Below are positions 1-12,261 of a DNA stretch of 64,000 bases, one piece after another. The DNA is taken from the NCBI GenBank assembly GCA_027604185.1, contig JADGKB010000005.1, forward strand, positions 186,001 to 250,000, given 5' to 3'. This stretch comes from Boothiomyces macroporosus (Eukaryota > Chytridiomycota > Chytridiomycetes > Rhizophydiales > Terramycetaceae). The position numbers and the translations under genes were made by a program. A model generated the notes under the pieces. It was not told where the DNA came from and searched no databases. It was given only the letters and a program-made list of their open reading frames with translations. Position 1 is the stretch's first letter. Every line of letters starts with the position of its first letter.

Positions 1-1944
1 AAAAGTTTGACCTTACGGTGACTTACATTCAGGCAATATTTGAAAAAGAAAAACTGGTATTATGGGGCACCAGCTTATCGATGGCCGGAACATTGAAATT
101 TTTGCAAAGGTATATTAGGAATGCATTGCTGATCCCTGCATTCTACTTGTTCTCTTTTGGGATGTTTTGGGCAGTTGCTGGAGGCTTGAATATATCCTCA
201 GATGTTCTTCGAGCAAATGGCTGGTTATTAGATTTTGTAGATGGTGAAGACGTACCGTTTTATGAATTCTGGACGTATTATAACTTTGGTTTAGTAAATT
301 GGAAAGCAGTGTTGGGTAACTAAATATTAAGCAAGCAACTGTTCCTACTCAGTTAGCAATGACATTTTTTGGAGTTTTACAGGTTCCAATCCATGTACCT
401 GCGCTTTCGGTTACATTAAATCAAGATATTATATTTAGTAACGAACTAATCCTTCATGGAGTGAGTAATTTGGCTGCTGGTTTATCTGGAACACTTCAAA
501 ACTATATGGATTATGCAAATTCGTTATTCTATATCAGATCAGGAGGAGCATCAAAAATCAGCAATGGAATACTCATAGCCGGAACGTTAATTTTATGGAT
601 TGAAGGCAAGGGAATAATATCGGTTATACCATCTATAGTAGTTGGAGCGTAAGTATAATTTAACACAGTTTGATTTTCCACATTGGTATCGATTTGATTG
701 TGGAGAGCTTGTTTGAAACTGTACATGACGGAATTGAACCTCTGGAATATGCAACTGTGCTAATCATTACATTTATAATGGGCTTTGTTGGGTTTCCCGA
801 AGGAATCGGCGCTGGAGTGGTGCTATCATGCGTATTCTTTGTGTTCATGTATTCTCGGTCATCGGCAATAAGAGAGACATTCACTGGAAAGGATGTTAGT
901 TCAACAATTAGTAGACCATTCAGACATCAGCTTTTTTTGGATAAAGTCGGTACTCAGACAAGAATCCTTAAACTCCAAGGATTCATGTTTTTTGGAACCG
1001 CGAATCAATGTACTTTTTCGTTTAACAGTAGTGGAAGAGCACATAAAAGACATGACATCCCGATCAGAGCCCATCCGTTTCATCATCCTAGATTTCGCGT
1101 TGATAACTGGAATAGGATACTCTGCACTAGAAACATTCAAACGAGTGAAACGCACTTTGAAGAAGAATAATATTCATTTGATAATGTGCAACCTGAACAA
1201 ATTCGCGGAAAAGATTCATTTATCAGGAATATTTGATTTAGAGGCAGAGGAAGACGATGAATTAGAAGAGCGATTCGTTCATATTTTGCCGACCCTTAAT
1301 GACAGCTTGGAATACACTGAAAGTTACTTTTTGGAAAGTCTCTACGATCAAGCGGGATTGCCGTCATCGATCAAAATAGAGAGCGAGGCTTCATGTGAGT
1401 CTCCAAGAGATAAACAATTGTCTTTTGCAGCAGTAACAGTGCTGGAAGGTAAACATAATCTAACAAAGACCATCCACTGATAAATTACACTTTTCCAGGT
1501 AACCAAAGGCCATTTAAATCCTTGTTCCAAGCAATTCTAGACTCTGAGAATATCGATGACAAGGTCCTTGAAATATTTGGCGCAGAATTTGTCAAAGTGG
1601 AATTCAAACTGGATCAAATAGTTTACAAAAAGATGACCACACCACAAGCCTTGTATATTCTAGAAGCTGGTGAATTGGCCCTGATGTCTGATAGCGATAC
1701 CATAATTGAAACTGTTTTACCAGGATGCATGGTTGGAGATATGGAGTTGATTTCAAACAGGCCTCGAATATGCACACTGAAATGTACTTCGCCTGCTATT
1801 ACGTGGATGCTATCTGAAGATTCCTTTACCAAATTGTCAAAGTTGCACCCTTACTTGGCAATCCAGTTTATCCGCCAAATTTCAATGCCATTTAATTCCG
1901 CAAGACTACATAACATGGTCCACCACTGGGCTCAATTACGCTGA
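1..1944 (+). CDS. SulP-family transporter with STAS and cyclic-nucleotide-binding-like domains (Vsb1/YGR125W-like), 5' end missing
   Basis: Exons <1-315, 336-648, 669-1009, 1029-1448 and 1469-1944 are joined by four introns of 20, 20, 19 and 20 nt. The joined product has the second half of a SulP transmembrane core (VPTQ..MTFFGVLQVPIHVPAL, then LIFHIGIDLIVES), a STAS domain (around IRFIILDFALITGIGYSAL) and a C-terminal cNMP-type beta-roll (PQALYILEAGELALM, then GCMVGDMELI). This order is that of fungal Vsb1-type vacuolar proteins rather than of plain sulfate permeases. In yeast Vsb1 is linked to vacuolar basic amino acid uptake; transfer of that role here is inference. The start lies upstream of the window. 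It could also be a general SulP anion transporter. Confidence 0.75.
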
Positions 1945-1993
1945 ATAAAGTCTCTCAAGAGTTTGATTTCCACCAATTTTTTTCCAAAATCAA

Positions 1994-2310
1994 ATGACGG
2001 CATCTCGTTACTTGTTTGTAGCCTCGGAACCAAGCACAAGGCTGTACAAATTGCTCAATTTCACAATAAGGAAAGGAACTTACAAGAAGCGATTCGGAGG
2101 TACGCTTTGCTAACGATAGATGTGGAAGAGCAAAAGCCAGTAGAAAAGAAAGACACTGGAATACTGGAACTAAACGAGACGGAAAAAAAGATTGTACAGA
2201 CGCTGGAGGATTTAAGACAAGAAAAGAGAAAGATTTTCTCTCTGGTAGCTCTGAATATGAAGAAAAAGAACGAAAGGCGGAAGCAAAAGGAAAAGCTGAA
2301 AAGTCAATAA
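1994..2310 (+). CDS. Small basic hypothetical protein, 98 aa
   Basis: The start is ATG at 1994. A 20-nt intron (2100-2119, GTACGCTTTG then CTAACGATAG) joins exon 1994-2099 to exon 2120-2310. The product begins MTASRYLFVASEPSTRLYKL and ends in a highly charged, lysine-rich helical tail (RQEKRKIF...NERRKQKEK), probably a coiled coil or nucleic-acid-binding tail. I do not recognise the family. The basic, hydroxylated N-terminus would fit a mitochondrial targeting sequence, but this is weak. The gene starts 50 bp after the upstream stop, and its stop is only 6 bp from the stop of the convergent CEP78 gene. The gene model depends on the intron, because the ATG frame closes inside it. Confidence 0.55.
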
Positions 2311-2316
2311 ATATAT

Positions 2317-4075
2317 TTAATCTCTCTCCCACACATCAAGGATTTTATGGAAGCTGGCGATAGAAGATTCTAGAATATTGATAAGATCATTGTCATTTAC
2401 ATTATTATGCTTGGGATCAGGATCCTTTTTCTCTTGGATAATTTGTGTATTACGTTGCAACGGATCTGTAGTTTCAATTGGTGGTTCCTGTTTTTGTGGT
2501 GGATATTTAGACGAAATCAACAAATCTTCCAGTTTCTCTATTCTTTGTTTCAATTCTTGATTTTCTCTCTCTAATAAATTAATTTTGTATTTCGGATCCT
2601 TCTCTAGTTCTTGTTTGTTTTTCTGTTCGATATGCTTATACAAGCTTTCTAGATATTCCAATTCATAGTCTATTGTCTCCTGCAGGGCTTCCGATTCTGT
2701 TTGCGGTGGATAGTACAAGTCCAACACTGATTGTACTTTACTAAAGTCAACCAATTTAGGTTTTGGTGACTTGCAGTACTTTGGAATTTCTTTGACTTTT
2801 TCTTGTTTTATTGGGGTTGTTGCTTTCTTGTTTTTTTGTGGTATTGAGGGCTTGTTCTTGTCTATGGCTGGCTTCTGAGTGTTTCTTGTAGGGATTCTCT
2901 TTTCCTTTTGCACAGGTTTGTACTTTTTGATGGAACTCTTTGTGTGCATCAATGTCCTTGATTTTACACGCTCAGGGTAATAGGAAGATTTCATTGGATT
3001 CTTGGGGTCTAGCCACAATAGATGATCTTGATTCCCATTTGCAGCCAGGTTGATTTCGAGTCTTCCGTGAATCATATTCAATGTGCCGTCCGAAATTTTG
3101 TTGTTTCTTAGATCCACTAGAATGATTTCGGTATTGTTTCTCATCATTTCATAAGCAAATACCCCACTCTTTTCTGTCAAATTATTCGATTGTAGATCAA
3201 GACCTGTCATTAGAGTAATATACCTTTCAATCCTACTTCTTCAAACAGCAGCTCAAAAATTGGAACGCAGCCCTTATCACCAAAGTTATTACAACAAAGA
3301 ATCAATCGTTTTAGAGGGCATGGTGCTTCTTTTGATGGTAGATTTTGGACAATTTCTTCGCTATGCCTCAAGGAATATGCCCACTTGTCTGCTTGCCTCC
3401 GAACAGCCAAGCTTTTCAAAAACGCAGCAATGATAAAGGCACCTTTTTCACCAAGATTACATCCAGATAAATTCAGTTCCTGTAAATGTAAAATCGTTCT
3501 TATTGCAGGAGCGAGTACAAATATTCCTGAATCGCCAATTTTAGTTCTACACAAAGACAAGCACTTGATCCTACTATTATTCAACAGGCCCTTGTTAGCA
3601 ATCTGATACTTTTGAAAGGGTTTTAAGCACAGATTCTCTTAGACAGATACCTGAGATCTCCAATGTTGTCAAATAAGAGTTATGTAATAAACAATCTTTA
3701 ATCCCACTTTGTTATTTTCAATTACCCTACAAGATCTGGTAGGATCCGGACTATGCTCTTCCCACTATGGTTTTCGAATCTGTTTCCAACTTCGGTTTCA
3801 GAGATATCTTCTGTTGAATATACACATATTTTTGCTAGATCTCTGTTTTTACGCAGGGCTTTAAGTATGGGGCTCCATTCTTCATCTTTTACTATTCGTT
3901 CAACATCCAGAAACAAGTGATTATTGTCGTGATTGATCACATGGGTCAAAACTGGGAGTGAATATAGCTGGCACAAGGAAAAATATGTTCTGCCAAAAGA
4001 TGTTGGCCCTCCGTGGTCTAAAATCTCGTGTGTATGAGCACACTTGCTTGAATTTGTTCGCTCCAACACCTTCAT
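2317..4075 (-). CDS. CEP78: Centrosomal protein of 78 kDa, CEP78
   Basis: Four exons (4075-3726, 3706-3610, 3590-3224, 3203-2317) with introns of 19, 19 and 20 nt give 566 aa, and the exon sum is a multiple of three. The N-terminal helical region (YFSLCQLYSLPVLTHVI) is followed by leucine-rich repeats (IKCLSLCRTKIGDSGIF, then LQELNLSGCNLGEKGA). The CEP78-specific stretch follows (RRQADKWAYSLRHSEE, then LKRLILCCNNFGDKG, then LDLQSNNLT and VDLRNNKISD). The tail is a coiled coil (INLLERENQELKQRIEKLED). CEP78 acts at mature centrioles and basal bodies of ciliated cells, so it points to a flagellated stage. The match covers the whole length. Confidence 0.88.
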
Positions 4076-4123
4076 TTTAAACGCGAAATTTGAAAAACTT
4101 TTTTATAGAACAATGATTTTAAA

Positions 4124-5882
4124 CTACTTGGTAGCTGCAGCAGGATACGCGGCATAGTATACGGCATCTGAAACAAAATTCGCCGATACCTAATGTTAAA
4201 AATGACTTACTGTTTTGCCATCGAAATATCTGCCATTTATAGCTTTAATAGCTGCCCTAGCTGAATCAACAGAATCAAATTTAATGTAAATATGTCCATT
4301 GCTTTTAGGGTCCACCGCAATATGGCGGATCTTACCGTATTTAGTGCATTCACTTTTCACTTCTTTTTCAATCTCCTTGTCCCAATTTGGATCAGTCTCC
4401 CTAATATTAAATGAAATTACTTTGCAGGATCAAACATGTTCTTAAGGACTATGAAGCATGTTTGAATATCAGATCCAGATCTTGACACAGGCTTATGAGT
4501 AGAAATTGTTCTTACATCATCTCTGGCCAATTTAGCCATTAGTTCGACTCTAGATAGTGAATTTAATGAAACATTATGGTCATTTTCATCCAAATTCTTT
4601 TTAGAAAGTTGCTTGTCTTCAATCGGTCCTACTTTGATTGGCTTTCCTAATATTTCTGCATGATTCATCCTATTTAAAGCATATCTTGCATCGCTCGTAC
4701 TACGGTAATGAATGAAGGCAAAACCTTTCGATTTTCCAGTTTCAGCGTCATAATGTAAATTAATCTTGTCCACAGTCCCATATCTCTCGAATGCATTTCG
4801 TAGATCGACTTCTGTAGCATTAGGATGTAAAGACCCGACATATAGAGTATTTGTGACAATTTGTGGAGGCGGTCTAATTAAGCAAATATTTACCGTTCAA
4901 TCGGAATGTGAATCACATTCCCATTATGGTCTTCAATCTTATTTTTTTCGCTTTCCGATGCTTGAATAATAATTGGAATTCCTAATAGTCTTTCGCCAGT
5001 CATCGAAATCGCTTTAGGAACTGAAGATTCATCATAAAATTCAACATAAGCAACACTAATATAAAGTTTGAGTTACCCTTTTGAACGTCTAGTTATCTTA
5101 TCCATTACTATTTTGGCTTCTCGGATTCTTCCGCAAGGCCTTAAAAACTCTCCAAGCTCTCTCGATGTTAATCTTGCCGCTAATTGCATACAAAATACTG
5201 TTCTTCGGTCTCTTTCAACAGGATCTACAATAAGCGGAGGAGTAGGCTCTCTGACTGGGGTAAGGGGTCTTGGCGACCTAATTTGAGATATTCGTTACCT
5301 GTCTCTGCTAGATCTACGACTTCTGCGCTCGTCCCTATCGTAAGATCTTTCTCTTCTCCTGTCATCTCTTTCGTATGAACGTTCTTTTCTTCTGTCTCGA
5401 TCGTACGACAACTCCCGCCTTCTTTCGTCTCTTTCGTATGATCTTTCTCGTTTTCTATCATCTCTTTCGTACCTTGGAGACCTTCTGGATGAGCGATATT
5501 CCCGTTCATCGCGATACTCCCTTTCAATTTTGTAATCCCTTTCTCTGTAATCCCTCTCACTTCTGTATCGCTCTTCTCTTCTTTCTCTAGACCCCGAATG
5601 TGGTTCGTAGTCGTAGTAGTGACTTCTTTCTCTAGAGCGAGACCTAGATCTTCTCGACCTGTGTCTTCTTTCTCGTCTTCTTTCCTTTTCGTATTTTGGG
5701 TCAATTTGCTCTTCACTATAAAAATGTGATTCTTCAGTTACATGTTTTTCGGGAGTAGTTTGGGTGGTAGAGTCTTCTTCAACCAGCATTGGCTTCATCG
5801 AATCCTTTGATTCCTATCGTCAATTCAAAGTTACTTGTTTCTGGAACGGTGCTTCCAAAAGCGCTTCAATATCAACGTCCAT
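4124..5882 (-). CDS. RBM39: RNA-binding protein 39 homologue (CAPER/Rsd1-type splicing factor)
   Basis: Seven exons (5882-5835, 5813-5299, 5277-5077, 5055-4894, 4873-4421, 4400-4211, 4189-4124) and six introns of 20-21 nt give 544 aa. The first exon ([16 protein letters not shown]) is short. It is followed by an RS domain of repeated ERSYERD-like units and three RNA-recognition motifs: RRM1 ([30 protein letters not shown]), RRM2 ([30 protein letters not shown]) and the C-terminal U2AF-homology type RRM3 ([19 protein letters not shown] to [14 protein letters not shown]). The family links U2AF65 and SF3B1 at the branch point and 3' splice site. That is relevant here, because the introns of this genome fuse those two elements. 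The gene shares a 58-bp promoter with the TTC29-like gene. Confidence 0.9.
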
Positions 5883-5940
5883 TTTCTGTGGTGGAAAAAA
5901 ATAGAAAAGAATTTTGAAACACTTTGACACGCCAAGAAAA
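5883..5940. promoter_or_regulatory. 58-bp shared intergenic region between divergent start codons
   Basis: Only 58 bp separate the ATG of the RBM39 homologue (minus strand, 5882) and the ATG of the TTC29-like gene (plus strand, 5941). Both core promoters and both 5' leaders must lie here or overlap the coding sequences. An A-rich run is visible; no TATA box was identified. Confidence 0.6.
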
Positions 5941-7124
5941 ATGGATGCGTATTTTCAAGAATCGAGCGTAGATTTACTAAGTAGAGGATATGTCAATTCC
6001 TATATAAAATTCTTTCACTCCCGCAGTTACGAATACAGCCAAAGTCAGTTAAATGAACTGAAGCAGCTCCTGACAGCTACTGAGGATGCCCTGAGGAGTG
6101 GTAATTGAAATATTGACAAAGGGAATTACGAATTAATTTATAAAGCGAAAACAGAAGTAGCCAGATTCTTTCTTTTGAATCAGCAGCTTCAGGAAAGCTT
6201 AACTTATTTTAAAGAGGCTCTGGAATCTGCAAAGAGGGTAAATACCAAAAATGCCCCACATGAAGTAGATGCTACGTGTAATTTAGGATCTGCAGTTGGT
6301 GAGTCGGGTACTCGATATTAACACAAGGCGATTGGAACGAGGCGCTACAGCTATTTGAGAAAGCGCGTGCGCTCTCAAGAGATTTAGGCTACAATGAAGG
6401 GGAGCGAATAAGTTTGGGTCATTTGCTGAACACACACATGTCATTAGCAAACCAAGTAATTATTACTGACACAGCGAACTAATACTGGACACACTAAAGA
6501 AGCTATTCATCACTACATCAAGTGTATCGAATTAATGAAGTTTGATAACTCTACCGGAGACCCAAATATGTACAACAATCTTCTTTTCCGATTGGGGAGA
6601 GCATCAAGTGAAATTGGAGAGAGTGAGAAAGCTGTTTCCTATTTGGAGCAGTTCTTGGAAAGGGTCAAGCAGGCTGACGATAAAGAGAATGAAGGAAACG
6701 CACAATTGATATTAGCAGAATGTTATGAACAGTAATAGTCACTAACTCTAGATTGAACAAGAAAGATCACGCGATATCCTATTTGGAGGTATTTATTGAA
6801 TCGCAAACTGACCCCAACCAAAAAGAAGCAGAGGCAAAGGCATGCAAGCAATTGGGCATGCTGTACAGCAAAATTGAAAAGTACGACCTCTCTGCAAATT
6901 ACTTTGACAGGCACTATCAGCTAGTTAAAACCTTGCCCCCTTCAAAGAATCTGCTCATTGAAAGCTCTATGGTGCAACTAGGAATTGCAAAAGCCAATTC
7001 AAAGATGCAATTCTTTTTTGAAACAGTTGCAGATCCAAAAGGAACTCTAGCAATTGTAAAATTTAAAGAAGACAGTTCGTTCGGAGACTACTTGCCGCCA
7101 GCCCACCGTGTTACAATACAGTAA
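5941..7124 (+). CDS. Tetratricopeptide repeat protein, TTC29-like (axonemal dynein-associated)
   Basis: Five exons (5941-6100, 6122-6307, 6328-6455, 6475-6731, 6752-7124) with introns of 21, 20, 19 and 20 nt give 367 aa. The product is a run of TPR helices: NYELIYKAKTEVARFFLL, then DWNEALQLFEKARALSRDLG, EAIHHYIKCIELMK, KAVSYLEQFLERVKQAD, HAISYLEVFIESQ, and CKQLGMLYSKIEKYDLSANY. The C-terminal helical tail (GIAKANSKMQFFFETVADP) resembles the end of TTC29, a protein needed for outer-arm dynein function in sperm flagella. Size and order fit, but TPR proteins are easy to confuse, so the orthology is moderate. The flagellar context (CEP78, STPG, tubby in the same window) supports it. The chosen ATG at 5941 is the first in frame. 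Confidence 0.62.
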
Positions 7125-7286
7125 ATAAAAGTGGTTTATATCATATATCTTTAAACAGCGACGAGAGCAATTTACCTAATTGTCTTACTCTCAAGTAATT
7201 CGGCACCTCACAATGGCTCTGGCTGTATGAGCGAGGAAGCGCTATTTCATCACCATATATACTCTTTGGCCAAATTTAGATCATCA

Positions 7287-7899
7287 TTACTTGTTGGGGC
7301 ACCTTTTACCTATCCCCTTCCAAATTTTTGGCTTTATTTCCAAGCACCGCTTGCCATAAAGCACTGGTTGACTGGATACATCCAATTCGCTTTGCAAATC
7401 ACCTATTGTAAGATCTTGTGGGGATTGATCCGGGTTATCGGGTTGATCTGATATAAATATACACGCTACCTGTAAATGGATTCTTCCATAGCGCATTTTT
7501 CGATACACAGTTGTCTTGATAGAGAGGCACAGAGTACTTGCTTAACGTGTATTTCAAATTCTTTGAGTGATACTTCCCAGTATTAATTTTTGGCAGTCTA
7601 ATTGGCTTACCTCTGTCCATACAAAAACGTCACTCTTTTTGATCACAATAGACTGTTTGTCACCAATGCTGGCATATGGCCTACACTGATATCCGATTTG
7701 TTCGGTCTGAAGGAAACATGACTCCGCTCAGTTCTTATCGTTTGATCATAGACATTGCATTTTCTATTCAGTTCAATCTCCCGAAAAGAAACTGCGGTAC
7801 CATTAATCGGAAAACCTTCGGAAAAACAAGTTACACAGCAAGATACCCCATATGACTACGGAATCGCTTTAGATAATCCTTATTTTTGGCTGTGCGCAT
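7287..7899 (-). CDS. Unresolved minus-strand multi-exon gene
   Basis: Several open stretches on the minus strand between a TTC29-like stop and the ABCC start cannot be chained without doubt. The best supported part joins KKSDVFVWTE to YHSKNLKYTLSKYSVPLY through an unusually long 38-nt intron (GTAAGCC to TGGGAAG). It then joins NALWKNPFT to DQPDNPDQSPQDLTIGDL through a 22-nt intron, ending in KPKIWKGIGK near 7287. Upstream, an open frame reads GFPINGTAVSFREIELNRKC. Possible starts are ATG at 7899 (MRTAKNKDYLKRFRSH) or 7946 (MGELKYRYGAALTSKK); neither reaches the downstream frame with a normal intron. I do not recognise the family. The short, proline- and tyrosine-rich style would fit a small flagellar protein, but that is a guess. 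Bases 7125-7286 hold nothing I can support. Confidence 0.35.
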
Positions 7900-7977
7900 T
7901 TTTTTGAGGTAAGGGCTGCGCCATATCTGTACTTTAATTCGCCCATAAATAATATTTCTTTCGTGTTCAGAGCAGCC

Positions 7978-10900
7978 ATGACGAAACAAATAGTGGTTGC
8001 GGTATCAACAAGCAGCAGACAGGATGAAATTGGTCTGTGGAGTAACAATTTCCTTTCCAATTGGTTCTTTCTCTGGGTGTTGCCAATCATCAAGAAGGCA
8101 TCTCCGACCAACATCATGAATCTTCGACTGTCCCTTAGAAATCAGGAGACAGCAAGAGTAAATGTGGACAAACTGGAACGAGAGTGGAAATTTCAACTTG
8201 AGGCAAATCCACAGTATTCCTGAATTAACATAGAAACCCTTCCATTTTGAAAGCATTGCGTGAATCCTTTGGTACAGAGTACATGGCTATTGCCGCATAC
8301 AAAATATTATGGATATTCTTCACCTGGGCGGGAGCTTGGTACTTGCTGCTGCAGATGATTAGTTTCTTGAACCATACAAATTTAGGAGTGCTTCCAGACT
8401 TGAACGGACATATGTATGCACTTGCACTATTTCTTGCAGGTTTCTTCAGTTCAATTGCAATTCATCAGCAGTATTCAGAGTGTAACAGGGTTGGAATCAA
8501 AGTAAAAGCAGCAGTAATGGGGTTGATCTACCGAAAATCACTAAGGCTATCCAGAGTGAAAGGAGGTGCTGGAGAGGTTTTGAATTTAATGACGGGAGAT
8601 GTTCTAAAAATTAACGAAGCAGTGGTCAACTTTCATTTCCTTTGGTCTGCCTTTGTTGAAGTAGCTTTAATTTTGGCTATTTCTTTCTACCAGATAGGAA
8701 TCTCTGCATTTCCAGCTCTCGGCTTTGTGTTAATCTTGCTACCAATCCAAATGTATTTGGGCAAAAGAACAAATGATTTGGGACGTGCTCAGAGTAAAGA
8801 AACGATTTCTCGAGTTCATTTGATGTCCGAACTATTAACTGCTATCAAATTAATCAAATTCTACGCTTGGGAGATGCCATTTGCAAAGAAGATTAACGAA
8901 CTCCGCAAAAAGGAAACAAAGTATATCTATGACGGTCTGATCACCAAAACAGTTAACTACACTGTGGTTTTTGCTATTCCTGTTTTGGTCGCATTAACAT
9001 GTTTAGCAACTTATGTTGCCATTGGAAACCAATTAACTGCTTCTGTAGTTTTTGCAGTCCTTTCTGTATTCAACACCTTGAGGTATCCATTCTTCATGCT
9101 ACCAATTGCGGTAAAATCAACTGTTGGTGCCTTGGCAGCTCTCGACCATTTAACCGAATTCTTACTGTTGGATGAAATTGTAGAACTCAAACAATCCGTT
9201 CCAAAGGAAGGCTGTAATCTGGCAGTGGAAATTGCTCAAAGTGACTTTAAATGGGACGGTGCGGAAGGCGACAAGCCATCAATCCATGATATTGACTTGA
9301 AATTAAAGAAAGGTAACAAAATTGCAATTGTTGGCGATGTTGGTAGTGGTAAATCCTCCATCATTGCTGCAATTCTGGGGCAAATTCGTCAAGTAAAAGG
9401 TGATTCAGTAAAAGTTTATGGCTCCACCGCTTATATGTCTCAAGAAGCTTGGTTATTGAACATGACGCTCCGTGAAAATATATTGTTTGGCAAAGAGTAC
9501 GAAGCAAAGAAATACAAAGAAGTTATTCGGGTGGCTGGATTAGAAAGAGATTTGACTTTGCTCATTGCTGGAGACCAAACTGAAATAGCTGAGCGGGGTG
9601 CTAACCTGTCTGGTGGGCAACGCCAAAGAGTGTCTTTGGCAAGATCAATTTACTACGATGCAGATATTGTTTTACTTGATGATCCCCTTTCCGCTGTAGA
9701 TCAGCATGTTGGTAGACAAATATTTGACGAATGCTTCAAAAAGCACCTAAAGAACAAAACTGTCATTGTTTCGATGAATCAGTTACAATATTTAGTTGAA
9801 ATGGATTACATTATATTTGTACGAAACGGCACAATTCATTCCCAAGGAACTTACCATTACATGATGGATAATGTGGAGCCATTCCATACTTTGGTTTCCT
9901 CCCACGTTGCAGATTCTGCTATTGAAGACGAAATTGAACTCATTCCTCCTGAGCAAGATGTAACCACCAATGCGGATGTCCCTGTAGTAGTAGAAAAAGA
10001 GTCTTTAGCAGACGACTTGCAGAAAATTATGGATCAAAATAATATGTCAGTAAGAATTAGAAATCAACTCTCTGTCAGAAAAGGAAACAGGGATCTGAAT
10101 GAGCACTCTATCCGATCTATTCTTGAAAAGCAATCCATTCATCCTATTGCTGGGCTTGACGATCATGATGTATCCAAAATAATGCGTCAAAATGAACTTT
10201 CAGTACACACCCAGGTTGATCCGGCAGATTTAGCGGCTTTACAAGATGAAGAAATGAAAAAGAAGGGTAAACTAGTCCAAGATGATCAATCTACAAAAAC
10301 TGCCGGGTTTGGTGACTTTTTGGCGTATGGCAGGGCAAAAAATGGCGTGTTTGTTACGTTGACGGTGGTGCTGGTATTTATCCTAGTCCACGGACTGTTC
10401 AGAATAGGTGGTGATTTCTGGTTAAGATTGTGGGTACCACATGTCGGAAATTTCTCTGACCAAGTTTATGTGGGTGTTTATGGTGCCTTCTGTATTGCAT
10501 TCGCCATTGGGGCTTTGGCTCGTGGTCTTTTCTTTACCAAAGTTACAACAGAAAAGGCAGTGTACTTGCACGACAAGTTGTTTGATGCAGCAATCCATGC
10601 CCCAATGGGATTCTATGACACCACCCCTATTGCAAGAATCCTCTCATGTTTTTCCAAGCACCAGTTGCATGTCGATGATACTATGTTGGACGCTGCAATG
10701 CAAGCTTTACAATATTTCCCCCTTGGGTTAGGCGCTCTTATTATTGCAGCCGCCACTATTCCTTGGAACTGGGCACCAACTGTCGGTATTGTGCTAATTG
10801 GTTACTATTTCATTAGGGTAACAAACCCTGCGGACATTGGAACAAAATCTTTGGAAGCGGTCACGAAACCACCGATTTATTCACATTTAACTGCCACTCT

Positions 10901-12214
10901 TGAAGGCTTGTTGTCTATTAGATCCTACCATGCTGAATCTCGCTTTGACGACATTAACCTGGAGAAGATTGATACCAACCATGCAGCTCTTTTCGCTATG
11001 CAAAATGGTACCTTTTCTTAATACTAGTCAAATCCTTCCAAGCGTTGTATTTAGATATTCTTTCTTCTTTGGTGATATATTTTGCTGCCCTATTGCTAGT
11101 CTTTGCGAGAAATGTTGCCAGTATTGATTCTGTGGCCGGTTTAGCTCTTTCAAATGCCTTACAGATGCTTGTATTTGTTCAATGGACCGTAGGTTAAATT
11201 TGATCTTAGGTTCGTCAATGGGGTGATGTGGAAACCCAAATGTCTTCAGTTGGTCAACTAGTGTATTATGGCAATATCAAACCAGAAGCACCATTCGAGA
11301 TTCCTGCAAACAAACCACCTTCAGATTGGCCGCAAGAAGGAAGGATCAAGTTTACCAATATTGAACTCAAGTACCAGAAATTCGGTGTGTCTGTTTTAAA
11401 GAATGTTAATTTGACAATTTATCCTAAAGAAAAAATTGGCATTGTTGGAAGAACAGGTTCAGGAAAGTCTACTGTAAGTTCGCCTTGACAATAGCTATTA
11501 ATATCCCTATTAAGAATTGTGGAGCCATGCCACGGTACAATCACCATTGATGATTTGGATGTGTCAGGAATTGGTCTTCATGATCTCCGAAACAAAATTG
11601 CAATTATTCCTCAGGAACCTGTCATGTTTGTTGGCACAATCAGATCAAACCTTGATCCTTTCAACAAATCTACAGACGAAGAAATTTGGAAAGCACTGGA
11701 CGCAGTATTTTTAGGTGAAAGCTTTCGAAACTCCCCATCAAAGCTTGAGACAGCAGTATCTGAAAATGGTAAATCAGTCTCTCAAGGTCAAAGACAGTTG
11801 CTCTGTATTGCACGAGCTATCTTGTCTAAAGCAAAAGTATTGGTCTTGGATGAAGCTACTGCCTCGCTAGATGCTCAGACTGATTTGATGATCCAAGAAG
11901 CAATTAAAAAGAACTTTGGAGAGTTAACTATGCTCACAATCGCGCACCGCTTGAACACCATTATTGAGTCTGATCGTGTGTTGGTGATGGATGCAGGAAA
12001 AGCTGTTGAATTTGACGAGCCAGTGAATTTGTTGAAGAACCCTAATGGTATTTTTAAAAGTTTAATTGACCAAACTGGAGAGTTGGCTGCCAAGAAATTG
12101 ATTGAAATCGCTGAAAAAGCACATGCCGACCGTGTAGCTAATGGATACGATTTCCCAGCTCTCAAGGATAACCTAGAAGATAAGCCAATGAAAGTTGATG
12201 AAATCTTCAAATAA
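7978..12214 (+). CDS. ABCC-type (MRP/CFTR family) full-length ABC transporter
   Basis: Exons 7978-8213, 8234-11007, 11028-11188, 11210-11473 and 11495-12214 with introns of 20, 20, 21 and 21 nt give 1384 aa. The order is TMD1, NBD1, linker, TMD2, NBD2, without the extra N-terminal TMD0. NBD1 has Walker A GDVGSGKSS (about residue 446), signature LSGGQRQRVSLARSI and Walker B IVLLDDPLSAVD. NBD2 has Walker A GRTGSGKST (about 1137), a variant signature VSQGQRQLLCIARAIL and Walker B VLVLDEATASLD. Aspartate instead of the catalytic glutamate in NBD1 is the normal ABCC asymmetry. Such pumps export glutathione or other organic-anion conjugates; the actual substrate is unknown. One intron interrupts the NBD2 Walker A (GKST then LLISLLR). 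Confidence 0.9.
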
Positions 12215-12261
12215 AAGCGTTTCTGTTACTAAGCCACTGCTATTTTTTTTTCTTTTTTTTG

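Noticed and set aside
6301..6327. 29-nt intron starting GTGAGT in the TTC29-like gene
   Set aside because: The 20-nt intron 6308-6327 gives the same frame, keeps nine more exon bases and fits the local intron length.
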